A stretch of DNA of 56,969 bases from an uncultured Pelagibacteraceae bacterium (GTDB lineage: Bacteria > Pseudomonadota > Alphaproteobacteria > Pelagibacterales > Pelagibacteraceae). Position numbers and translations under genes: made by a program. Shown piece after piece: positions 10,186 through 19,191 of this stretch. Position 1 is the stretch's first letter. Every line of letters begins with the position of its first letter. Where the stretch lies: the NCBI GenBank assembly GCA_902574045.1, contig CACGMG010000002.1:1-56969 (forward strand), given 5' to 3'. Under the pieces are notes generated by a model, which had not been told where the DNA came from, did no database searches, and saw nothing but the letters and a program-made list of their open reading frames with translations.

Positions 10186-10929
10186 CTATCTATAGTAATT
10201 CTTTATTATATCAATGAATTTTTTTGAAGACTTTGATGCTCCACCAATTAAAAAGCCATTGATTTCGTTAATTTTTCTAAATTTTTGCACGTTAGTTTCG
10301 TCAACGGATCCACCATAAATTATAGAAGGTATTCTTTTTCCAAAAATTTTTCTAAGTATCTTTTTGATGTGTAAAATTGTTTTCAATAATTCCTCTTGAT
10401 TGGGAATTTTTCCAGTGCCAATAGACCATATAGGCTCATAAGCAACAATTATATTATTTCTATTAAATCTTTTTTCTAAAACTTGAGTTAATTGCTTATG
10501 AAGAACTTTTAATGTTTGATTATTTTTTTTTTGTTTTTTATTCTCACCTATACAAAAAACTATTTTTAAATTATTTTTTAGAGCAAAAAAAACTTTATCT
10601 TTTAAAATTTTATCAGTATCTCCCTCTGATCTATTATCAGAGTGTCCTATTAAAGTAAGTTTTGCACCAACTTTTTTGATCATATAAGGACTGATGGCAG
10701 CTGTATTCGATGAATAAAGATCTTTGTGATAACAATTTTGAGATCCAATTAATATTTTTTTACTCTTAAAATTTTTTGCAAATGTTTCAAGGAGAGTGTA
10801 GGGAGGGGTAATAATTACTTTGTATTTTTTTCTATTTCTATCCCTTAGATTAAATAAATTGATTTTATCTAATATGTTGATAGACCCTGGAACACCAAAC
10901 ATTTTCCAATTTCCAATAAAATACTTCAT
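10186..10929 (-). CDS. tpiA: Triosephosphate isomerase
   Basis: FIGNWKMFG, LIGHSDNRSEGDTD, VAYEPIWSIGTGKIP, IIYGGSV. The ORF track extends to 10977 but MKYFIGNWKM at 10929 is the likely start. Confidence 0.94.
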   Translation of the reverse strand: MKYFIGNWKMFGVPGSINILDKINLFNLRDRNRKKYKVIITPPYTLLETFAKNFKSKKILIGSQNCYHKDLYSSNTAAISPYMIKKVGAKLTLIGHSDNRSEGDTDKILKDKVFFALKNNLKIVFCIGENKKQKKNNQTLKVLHKQLTQVLEKRFNRNNIIVAYEPIWSIGTGKIPNQEELLKTILHIKKILRKIFGKRIPSIIYGGSVDETNVQKFRKINEINGFLIGGASKSSKKFIDIIKNYYR

Positions 10930-10993
10930 TATTTGCCTTAGTTTAAATTTTGATTTATAGGTGTATAGTTTTAACACTTATTAAATTATTAAA

Positions 10994-12448
10994 ATGGCAA
11001 CTTCAATAGGAAAATTATCAAAATCTTTTTTTTTAAAACTACTGGTGGGTATTATTATACTCCCATTTGTATTTTGGGGCATGGGAGATGTTTTTAGAGG
11101 AGGTAGTCAAAATGTTATAGCGACTATAGACTCGGAAAAAATTAGCACTCAAGAATTTGTAAGGTACCTTAATCAACTTAACTTAAGCGAGGAACAAATG
11201 AAAAGTTTACCAAATACAAATCTTATAGAAAATATTTTATCTGAGTATATTGGAAAGAAAGTAATGGCTTTGGAGATTGAAAAAATCGGTATAACCATTA
11301 GTGATAATTCTTTAAGAGATATAATTAAAAACGACAAATTATTCTTTAAAGAGAAAAAATTTTCTAGAACAGCATACGAAAAATTTCTTCTAACAAGTGG
11401 CATGACTGCGCCTTCCTTTGAAAAAAATATTGTTACTCAAGAATCTAGAAGGCAGTTTTTAACCTCTCTATCTGGAGGGATAGTTATTCCTGACGTACTA
11501 GTTAAAAATGCTTTTAATCTAGAAAATCAAATTAAGACTATTAAGTACATTGATCTTAATGATTATTATTCTAGAGAAAAGCCCACTGATGAAGAGATTA
11601 AAAAGATATATAATGAAAATCAGAATTCTTTTATAACAGAATACAAAACAATTCGATATGCTGAAATTAGCCCTCAAATTATTTCTGGTGATAGTGAATA
11701 TAATGACTCTTTTTTCCAACAACTAGATTTATTAGAAAATAATATTTTAGATGGATTGTCTTTCAGCGAAGCAATTAAATCGAATAACTTAAAGGAAATT
11801 GAAATTAAAGATATAGATAAGAATAAGAGAGATATAAATAAACAGACCGTTAAAAATCTGCCTGATAATCTTTTTAAGAAGATTTATCAAATTAGAGATG
11901 AAAAAATTCCCGAGGTAATAAAAATTGAAAATAAATTTTATATTGCAGAAATTAAATCAACACAAAAAATTAAGAAAGATCTTGAGGATCAAGAAGTATC
12001 TAAAATAATTAATGCTCAACTTATATTTAAAAAAAAAATTAAATTAAATACTTCTATTGCTAAAGACTTGAGTATGGGTGCTCTAAATAAAGATGGAATA
12101 GTCAAATTCTCAAATGATAACAATCTCGAATTAAAAAGTTATAAGATTTCAAGTTTAAAACAAAATGATATTTTTTCAGAAGATTTTATAAAAAAAATAT
12201 TTAGACTTAAAGATGGAAAAGTCGATCTTATCACTGACAATATATTAGCAAAAAGTTTTTTAGTCCTTTCAATTAAGACTGAATATAATAAACTTGAAAA
12301 GAAAACAGCAGAGTTTGAAAAGTATGAGGCAAAAGCCAGGCTAAATTTAGTAAATAAAATATTTGACATATTTGATCAAAGTCTTAATCAAAAATATAAC
12401 GTAGAGCTTAATAAAAGAACTATAAATCGAGTTAAAAATTCATTTTAA
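10994..12448 (+). CDS. ppiD: SurA N-terminal-domain/PpiD-like membrane-anchored peptidyl-prolyl isomerase
   Basis: N-terminal TM (FFLKLLVGIIILPFVFWGMGDVFRGG), SurA-N-like domain; divergent from tpiA and upstream of trpE as in other alphaproteobacteria. Confidence 0.8.
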   Translation: MATSIGKLSKSFFLKLLVGIIILPFVFWGMGDVFRGGSQNVIATIDSEKISTQEFVRYLNQLNLSEEQMKSLPNTNLIENILSEYIGKKVMALEIEKIGITISDNSLRDIIKNDKLFFKEKKFSRTAYEKFLLTSGMTAPSFEKNIVTQESRRQFLTSLSGGIVIPDVLVKNAFNLENQIKTIKYIDLNDYYSREKPTDEEIKKIYNENQNSFITEYKTIRYAEISPQIISGDSEYNDSFFQQLDLLENNILDGLSFSEAIKSNNLKEIEIKDIDKNKRDINKQTVKNLPDNLFKKIYQIRDEKIPEVIKIENKFYIAEIKSTQKIKKDLEDQEVSKIINAQLIFKKKIKLNTSIAKDLSMGALNKDGIVKFSNDNNLELKSYKISSLKQNDIFSEDFIKKIFRLKDGKVDLITDNILAKSFLVLSIKTEYNKLEKKTAEFEKYEAKARLNLVNKIFDIFDQSLNQKYNVELNKRTINRVKNSF

Positions 12449-13905
12449 TGAAAATTAATACTAGCTTTAAAAAATTTAAAAAGACCCACCTTCAAAAAAA
12501 AAATCAAATTCTTTTTAAAACAAAAAGTTGCAAAAACTATTCTAGAGTAGAAAATTTATTTAGATTTTTATTAGCTGAAAAAAATAGTTTTATTTTTGAG
12601 TCCGTTGAAAAAGGAAAAATGAGAGGTCGTTACACAATAATTGGGCTAAATCCTGATAAAATATGGGACATAAATCACAATAATATAATTATAAATAGTC
12701 TAGGAAAAAAAACTAAAATTAAAGCAAGTCCTTTAACTTATGTAAATCAACTTATAAAAGATTTTAATATCAAAATTCCTAAGCAATTGCCTTCAATGTC
12801 TTCGATGTTAGTGGGATATTTTTCTTATGATATTATTCGATATATAGAAAAAATTCCAAATAAATGCAAAAACGATCTGAAAATTCCAGATGTTAGACTT
12901 TCTAGACCAAAAAATTTAATTATCTATGACAATTTAAAGAAAAAAATTTTTTATATAGAAAACGTTTATGCAGATACAACAATAAAAGACTATGAGCAAG
13001 CTTACAATAAAATTAAAGATAAATTTGATTTATTTAAAAATTATGAAAATATTAAATTACCTGAAAAATTTACTTTCAAGAATAACAAGCATACAATTAA
13101 ATCAAATATTTCCAAAGAGAAATATAAATCTTTAGTTAGAAAGGCTAAGAGCTACATTAAAAAAGGTGATATATTTCAAGTTGTTTTAAGTCAACGTTTT
13201 GAAAGAAAATTTGAAAAGACGCCTATTGAAATTTATAATTATCTAAGAAAATCTAACCCCTCACCTTTTATGTTTTATTTTAATTATAACGATTTTAGCG
13301 TGCTTGGAAGTAGTCCTGAAATTTTAGTTCGTTTGAGAAAAGGTGAAGTTACAATTAGGCCCATAGCCGGGACCAGACCTAGAGGTAAAAATCTTAAAAT
13401 TGACAAAAAAAATGAAAAAGATTTGCTTAAAGATAAAAAAGAATTAGCTGAACATCTTATGTTGTTAGACTTAGGTAGAAATGATGTCGGAAAAGTAGTT
13501 AAGAAAAATTCTGTAAAAGTGACAGAAAAATTCAAAATAGAAAAGTATTCTCATGTAATGCATATTGTTTCAAATGTTGTTGGCAAATTTAGCAATAAAT
13601 ATTCTTTATTTGAAACCTTGCTATCTGGTTTTCCAGCTGGCACGGTAAGTGGTGCTCCTAAAATAAGAGCAATGGAAATTATTGATGAACTAGAAAAAAA
13701 TAAAAGAAAATTATATGCAGGTGGTATTGGCTATTTTACCCCAAATAACGAGTTTGATACTTGTATTGCTTTAAGGACAGCTTTAATTAAAAATAACAAA
13801 TTTTACGTTCAAGCAGGCGCAGGTATAGTTGCAGACAGTCAGCCTGAAAAAGAATATAACGAAACTGTGCACAAAGCTAAAGCTTTAATGAAAGCGGTAG
13901 ATTAA
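12448..13905 (+). CDS. trpE: Anthranilate synthase component I
   Basis: GDIFQVVLSQRF, PSPFMFYF, IRPIAGTRPRG, LDLGRNDVGKV, FPAGTVSGAPKIRAMEIIDELE. Confidence 0.95.
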   Translation: MKINTSFKKFKKTHLQKKNQILFKTKSCKNYSRVENLFRFLLAEKNSFIFESVEKGKMRGRYTIIGLNPDKIWDINHNNIIINSLGKKTKIKASPLTYVNQLIKDFNIKIPKQLPSMSSMLVGYFSYDIIRYIEKIPNKCKNDLKIPDVRLSRPKNLIIYDNLKKKIFYIENVYADTTIKDYEQAYNKIKDKFDLFKNYENIKLPEKFTFKNNKHTIKSNISKEKYKSLVRKAKSYIKKGDIFQVVLSQRFERKFEKTPIEIYNYLRKSNPSPFMFYFNYNDFSVLGSSPEILVRLRKGEVTIRPIAGTRPRGKNLKIDKKNEKDLLKDKKELAEHLMLLDLGRNDVGKVVKKNSVKVTEKFKIEKYSHVMHIVSNVVGKFSNKYSLFETLLSGFPAGTVSGAPKIRAMEIIDELEKNKRKLYAGGIGYFTPNNEFDTCIALRTALIKNNKFYVQAGAGIVADSQPEKEYNETVHKAKALMKAVD

Positions 13906-14475
13906 TTGAAGATTTTACTTATAGATAATTACGATAGTTTTACTTATAATTTATATCATTATATTTCAAAATTTATTAATGATGTAGAGGTAATCAGAAA
14001 CGATAAAATTGATGGAAAAACTATTCTCAAAAAAAGATATAACAAAATAGTAATTTCCCCTGGTCCTGGTAACCCAAATCAAGCTGGTAATTGTCTAAAA
14101 ATAGTAAGAGAGGTGCATAAAAAAATTCCAATACTTGGTGTGTGTTTGGGGCATCAAATAATTGGTCAAGTTTTTGGAGGTAAAATAGTTAGTGCTAAAA
14201 AACTCATGCACGGCAAATTAAGCAAGATTAGACATAATAATAAGGGATTGTTTAAAAGTATCCAAAACGACTTTCTAGCTACAAGATATCATAGTTTAGT
14301 AGTTGAAAATAAAAGCATTCCTTCAAGTCTATTAATTACAGCCAAGACAAAAGACAACACAATTATGGGTTTAATGCATAAAGATTATAACGTACATGGG
14401 TTTCAGTTCCATCCTGAGAGTATTAATACTAAAGTAGGTATTAAATTAATCAAAAATTTTATAACCCTTAAATAA
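13906..14475 (+). CDS. trpG: Anthranilate synthase component II (glutamine amidotransferase), TTG start
   Basis: LLIDNYDSFTYNLYHY, SPGPGNP, GVCLGHQ, HGFQFHPESI; TTG at 13906. Confidence 0.94.
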   Translation: MKILLIDNYDSFTYNLYHYISKFINDVEVIRNDKIDGKTILKKRYNKIVISPGPGNPNQAGNCLKIVREVHKKIPILGVCLGHQIIGQVFGGKIVSAKKLMHGKLSKIRHNNKGLFKSIQNDFLATRYHSLVVENKSIPSSLLITAKTKDNTIMGLMHKDYNVHGFQFHPESINTKVGIKLIKNFITLK

Positions 14476-15470
14476 TGCCAAATTTTATCAAAAACTTAAA
14501 AAAGGGTCTAAATCTCTCATTTGATGAGAGCAAATCTCTTTTTAATAATTTAATGGAAGGTAAATACGAGGAAAATTCAATAATTGAGATTTTAGAGGCC
14601 TTGGCTACAAAAGGTGAAACAAAAGAGGAGCTAGCTGGAGGAATTTTTGTTTTAAGAAATAAAGCAAATCAAGTCAGAACTGATCAAAATACAATTGATA
14701 CATGCGGCACAGGAGGAGATGGTCAAAATTCTTTAAATATTTCTACAGCTTCCGCATTAGTTTTAGCAAGCATGGGTATAAAAGTTGCCAAGCACGGTAA
14801 TAAAGCTGTTTCATCTAATTGTGGTTCAGCAGATGTTTTAGAGGCTTTAAAAATTAATATACATTTAAAACCACATGAAGTTGAGGACAGTATTAAAAAA
14901 TTCAATTTTGCTTTTATGTTCGCTCCAAATTATCATTCAGCAATGAAACATGTGGGTCCAGCAAGAAAAAAAATGGGGAAAAGAACTATATTTAATTTAA
15001 TTGGTCCTTTAAGTAGTCCAGCTCAAGTCAAAAAGCAAGTGGTGGGGGTGTTTGAAAAAAGATGGATGAAACCTTTTGCAGAAGCTTTAAAAGAAAATAA
15101 TGTCCTGCGTGCTTTTATTGTTCATAGTGAAGATGGTATGGATGAAATATCACCATTTGCGAAAACTAATGTAGTTGAATTGAATAATGGAATCATAAAA
15201 GAATTTATAATTGATCCAAAAAAACTAGGAGTAGATGCTAAAGATAAAAATAATTTAAAAGGTAGGAATGCTAAATATAATTCTGAACAAATTTTAGAAA
15301 TTTTTAGTGGAAAATCAAATGAATTTTCACAATCTGTAGCTTTAAATGTAGCTGCTGGACTTATAGTGTCTGGTAAAGAAAATGATTATGAAAAAGCCTT
15401 TAAAAAAGCGGTGAGCCATTTAAAAACTGGAGATGTACTGCGGCATTTAAATAAACTACAAAAAATTTGA
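14475..15470 (+). CDS. trpD: Anthranilate phosphoribosyltransferase
   Basis: DTCGTGGDGQNSLNIST, KHGNKAVSSNCGSADVLEAL, FNLIGPLSSPA. Confidence 0.95.
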   Translation: MPNFIKNLKKGLNLSFDESKSLFNNLMEGKYEENSIIEILEALATKGETKEELAGGIFVLRNKANQVRTDQNTIDTCGTGGDGQNSLNISTASALVLASMGIKVAKHGNKAVSSNCGSADVLEALKINIHLKPHEVEDSIKKFNFAFMFAPNYHSAMKHVGPARKKMGKRTIFNLIGPLSSPAQVKKQVVGVFEKRWMKPFAEALKENNVLRAFIVHSEDGMDEISPFAKTNVVELNNGIIKEFIIDPKKLGVDAKDKNNLKGRNAKYNSEQILEIFSGKSNEFSQSVALNVAAGLIVSGKENDYEKAFKKAVSHLKTGDVLRHLNKLQKI

Positions 15471-16264
15471 TGACAAATATATTAGAAAAAATAATTTCGG
15501 ATAAAAAAGAGTCTTTAAGATTATTCAAAAAGGAAAACTCAATAAATTTGCTAGAGAAAAAAATTAAAGAATTAAATTGTTTTTTCGACTTTAAAAATAC
15601 TATTCATAAAAATAAAAAAATATCATTGATCTCTGAGATTAAAAGGGCTAGCCCTTCAGCAGGTATAATAATCAAAGATTTTAATCACTTAGATATTGCT
15701 AAAATGTATATAGATAATGGTGCAACTTGTTTATCAGTTCTTACAGAAGAAAAGTATTTTCTTGGAAATCTTCAGCATATACTTGATATTAAAAAAAATT
15801 ATAAAATACCAATATTAGCTAAAGATTTTTTTATAGATCCTTATCAAGTGGCTTTGTCAAAAAGTTTTGGCTGTGATTGTATTTTGATAATAATTTCCGC
15901 TCTTGAAAATAAACTAGCAGACGAAATATATTCCGAAGCTTTAAGCCAAGGTTTATCAGTAATAGTCGAAGTTCATGATAAAAAAGAGGCAGAAGCAGCT
16001 CTAAAATATGAAAAAGCACTAATTGGAATTAACAATAGAAATTTAAAAACTCTTGAGGTTTCAATTAACAATACAATATCAATTTTTGAGGTAGTAAAAA
16101 ATCACAAATCTCCTCTGTTATCTGAAAGCGGAATAAAAAATGAAAAAGATGCAAAGTATATCTACGATCAAACGGGTATTAAAAATTTCTTAATTGGAGA
16201 ATCACTATTAAAGTCTGACAATCCTGAGGGATTAATAAGGAAACTAATACATATTATCCAATAA
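15470..16264 (+). CDS. trpC: Indole-3-glycerol phosphate synthase
   Basis: LISEIKRASPSAGII, ILAKDFFIDPYQV, IGINNRNLKTLEV, LSESGI; the ATG overlapping the trpD TGA is taken as start. Confidence 0.95.
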   Translation: MTNILEKIISDKKESLRLFKKENSINLLEKKIKELNCFFDFKNTIHKNKKISLISEIKRASPSAGIIIKDFNHLDIAKMYIDNGATCLSVLTEEKYFLGNLQHILDIKKNYKIPILAKDFFIDPYQVALSKSFGCDCILIIISALENKLADEIYSEALSQGLSVIVEVHDKKEAEAALKYEKALIGINNRNLKTLEVSINNTISIFEVVKNHKSPLLSESGIKNEKDAKYIYDQTGIKNFLIGESLLKSDNPEGLIRKLIHIIQ

Positions 16265-16297
16265 AATAGGGGTTAATTTAAAGTTGTAATTTAAATA

Positions 16298-16312
16298 GAA
16301 CTTTTATAGAAC
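16298..16312 (+). promoter_or_regulatory. SOS box (LexA operator), alphaproteobacterial GAAC-N7-GAAC form
   Basis: Direct read: GAAC(16298-16301) TTTTATA GAAC(16309-16312), immediately upstream of lexA. Confidence 0.78.
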
Positions 16313-16334
16313 ATAGATGTACGAGGTTTGTTCT

Positions 16335-17009
16335 ATGCTTACAAAAAAACAAAAAAATTTACTAATATTCATAAACAAAAAGATTAGATCTACAGGAATT
16401 TCTCCATCTTATGAGGAAATGAAAAATTCACTCAACCTTAAGTCGAAATCTGGAATACACAGATTGATTTCCGCTTTAGAGGAAAGAGGTTTTGTTAAAA
16501 GGTTGGCTCATAAAGCTAGAGCTTTAGAGGTTGTAAAATTACCAGAAAATGCAAGTGCTAATGATATATTTAATTCTTTTACACCTAGTGTAATAAAAGG
16601 TGGCTTAGATAAAAATAATAATAAATCTACTGATGTTTCAGTTCTAGGAAGTATAGCCGCCGGTACTCCTATTGAAGCGATTCAACAAGAAGTTGATAGA
16701 GTTGCTTTGCCTGAGGACTTGCAAAATAATGGCGAGCACTATGGACTTAAAGTTAAAGGAGACTCAATGATAGAGGCAGGGATTAATGATGGGGATACCG
16801 TAATCGTTAAAAAGGCTTCTAACGTAGATAGTGGTCAAATTGCAGTGGTTTTAATTGACGATCAAGAGGCAACGCTAAAAAGAATAAGAAAAAAAGGAAA
16901 CACAATTGCTTTGGAAGCGGCTAACAGAAATTATGGAACTAAAATCTACGCAGCAAATAGAATAAAAATTCAAGGTAAATTAGTTTCTTTATATAGAAAC
17001 TTCCACTAA
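16335..17009 (+). CDS. lexA: LexA SOS repressor (ORF track start 16317; 16335 preferred)
   Basis: MLTKKQKNLLIFINKKIRSTGISPSYEEMK HTH N-terminus; cleavage site SIAAGTP; catalytic GDSMIEAGINDGD and lysine in ATLKRI. Confidence 0.95.
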   Translation: MLTKKQKNLLIFINKKIRSTGISPSYEEMKNSLNLKSKSGIHRLISALEERGFVKRLAHKARALEVVKLPENASANDIFNSFTPSVIKGGLDKNNNKSTDVSVLGSIAAGTPIEAIQQEVDRVALPEDLQNNGEHYGLKVKGDSMIEAGINDGDTVIVKKASNVDSGQIAVVLIDDQEATLKRIRKKGNTIALEAANRNYGTKIYAANRIKIQGKLVSLYRNFH

Positions 17010-17028
17010 AATAGTCTAATAAATTTAA

Positions 17029-18417
17029 ATGTCTTTTAATTGTAGGTTTGCGCCCTCTCCTACTGGGCCTCTTCATATTGGTGGTGTTAGAACTGCTTTG
17101 TTTAATTGGCTTTTAGCCAGAAAAAATAAAGGGAAATATTTTTTAAGAATTGAAGACACAGATAAAGACCGGTCAAAAGATGAATTCAAAAAACAAATTA
17201 TTTCATCATTAGCTTGGCTTGGTATTGAACATGACGGTGAGGAATATATCCAATCAAAAAATATAGATAAACATATAGCTGTTGCTGAAGAACTGATTAA
17301 AAAAGGTTTTGCGTATCCATGTTATTGTTCTGAAGATGAAATCAACGAGCAAAAAGAAAAATGTAAAAAACAAGGTATACCTTATGTGTATAACCGAAAA
17401 TGGAGGGATGCTAATGATCTTGAAATCCCGAAAGATATTAAACCAGTTATAAGATTTAAAAGTAAGATTTCAGGAAATACAATCATAAAAGATTTGGTTC
17501 AAGGTGAAAGAAATATTTCTAATTCAACAATTGAAGATTTTGTTATCTTAAGAAAAGACAAATCACCTACCTATCAATTATCCGCAACGGTAGATGATCA
17601 TGAAATGAAAATTACTCACATTATAAGAGGTGATGACCATATGATCAATTCATTTAAACAAAAACAAATATATGACTCTATGGGCTGGGAAGTTCCTAAC
17701 TTTGCTCACATACCTTTGATTCATAGTGAACAAGGTAAAAAATTATCAAAAAGAGATAATGCATCTACTTTAGAGGACTATATAAAAATTGGTATTATTT
17801 CTGATGCATTAAGAAATTATCTTTTAAGACTTGGATGGTCTTATAAAGATAAGGAAATTTTTACAAAACAAGAAAGTATAGATTTATTTGATTTAAGTGG
17901 AGTTGGTAAATCACCATCTAAACTAGATATGTCTAGAATACTGTCAATAAACGAGACTTATATAAAATCAATAGATGAGAAAAATTTATTCATTTTTTTT
18001 AAGGAATATGTTTCAAAATATAAAACTGAAATAGATAAATCTAAAGAGAAGATACTCGTCAAATCGATGGTTTTCTTAAAAAATAAAGCAAAAACATTAG
18101 AGGATATTTGGAATAATGCTCAATATATAATTAAGGATAGCATTGAAATTAATTCAGACGATAAAAAACTTATCGATGATTTATCTAAGAAGGTTATTAA
18201 AGATTTCATTTCTGAATATGAAAAAATGAAATCATTATCAAGAGAAACCTTAGAGCCAGTGATAAAATCATTAATAGATAAACATAAAACTAACTTTAAA
18301 GGAGTTGGGCAACCTTTAAGGATAGCTTTAGTTGGCTCTAGATTTGGTCCTGGTTTATATGATGTAATCTTATCTTTAGAAAAATCCAAAGTCATAAAAA
18401 GATTAAATATAATCTAA
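17029..18417 (+). CDS. gltX: Glutamate--tRNA ligase
   Basis: RFAPSPTGPLHIGGVRTALFNWL; KLSKRDNASTLEDY (KMSKS-type motif). Confidence 0.95.
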   Translation: MSFNCRFAPSPTGPLHIGGVRTALFNWLLARKNKGKYFLRIEDTDKDRSKDEFKKQIISSLAWLGIEHDGEEYIQSKNIDKHIAVAEELIKKGFAYPCYCSEDEINEQKEKCKKQGIPYVYNRKWRDANDLEIPKDIKPVIRFKSKISGNTIIKDLVQGERNISNSTIEDFVILRKDKSPTYQLSATVDDHEMKITHIIRGDDHMINSFKQKQIYDSMGWEVPNFAHIPLIHSEQGKKLSKRDNASTLEDYIKIGIISDALRNYLLRLGWSYKDKEIFTKQESIDLFDLSGVGKSPSKLDMSRILSINETYIKSIDEKNLFIFFKEYVSKYKTEIDKSKEKILVKSMVFLKNKAKTLEDIWNNAQYIIKDSIEINSDDKKLIDDLSKKVIKDFISEYEKMKSLSRETLEPVIKSLIDKHKTNFKGVGQPLRIALVGSRFGPGLYDVILSLEKSKVIKRLNII

Positions 18418-19187
18418 TGAAAGACGCAACATCATTTAGAACTAGAAAAAACTCTATTTATGATAAAAAATCTAACTCCCCTTTTAAAATAAGTAGATCT
18501 AAATTTTTTAACTTCCTGAGTTGCAAAAGGTGTTTTTATTTAGACCGTGTTAAAGGTTTAAAAGAGCCTTCGATGCCAGGGTGGGCACTTAATATTGCTG
18601 TTGATGAATTGCTCAAAAAAGAATTTGATCTCTACCGAAAGGAACAGAAACCTCATCCGATAATGATAAAATATAATTTAGACTTTGTTCCTTATCAGCA
18701 CAAAGATTTAGTAGTTTGGAGAAATTCTTTAAAGGGTGGAATTTCATATCTTGATGAAAAGACTAATTTGATTATTCACGGTGGGATTGATGATATTTGG
18801 TTCGATTGTAAAACAAAAAAATTGGTTGTAGTTGACTACAAAGCACAATCATCAACTTATCCAATTACAGTTTCATCCTATTTGGACGCTGAGTGGCATT
18901 TAAGTTATAAACTTCAGATGGATATATATGTACATATTTTAAGAAAAATGAATTTTAAAGTTTCTAACTTATCCTATTTTTATGTTTGTAATGGTGTCAA
19001 AACAAACGATAAATTTGAAAACAAAATAGATTTCACAACTACCTTAATACCTTATCATGTCGATACTTCGTGGATTGAAGGCAAACTCTCTGAGATGAAA
19101 GATGTTTTAAATTCACAAAGTGTACCTGAAATTGAAAAAAAATGTGAAAAATGTGCTTACTTAAAAGGCGGAAAAAATTTTTTTTAA
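18417..19187 (+). CDS. PD-(D/E)XK nuclease superfamily protein with CxxC motifs at both ends
   Basis: GGIDDIWFDCKTKKLVVVDYKAQ matches the D-Xn-(D/E)-X-K core; N-terminal CKRC and C-terminal CEKC; start codon overlaps the gltX stop. Confidence 0.75.
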   Translation: MKDATSFRTRKNSIYDKKSNSPFKISRSKFFNFLSCKRCFYLDRVKGLKEPSMPGWALNIAVDELLKKEFDLYRKEQKPHPIMIKYNLDFVPYQHKDLVVWRNSLKGGISYLDEKTNLIIHGGIDDIWFDCKTKKLVVVDYKAQSSTYPITVSSYLDAEWHLSYKLQMDIYVHILRKMNFKVSNLSYFYVCNGVKTNDKFENKIDFTTTLIPYHVDTSWIEGKLSEMKDVLNSQSVPEIEKKCEKCAYLKGGKNFF

Positions 19188-19191
19188 TTAA

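Noticed and set aside
10930-10977. N-terminal extension of tpiA (MLKLYTYKSKFKLRQI)
   Set aside because: Canonical TpiA begins at MKYFIGNWKM; the extension lies in the divergent promoter gap with ppiD.
16284-16310. TTGTAA...TATAGA as a lexA promoter
   Set aside because: Spacing is only 15 nt and the AT-rich background makes such matches cheap; not reported as a feature.
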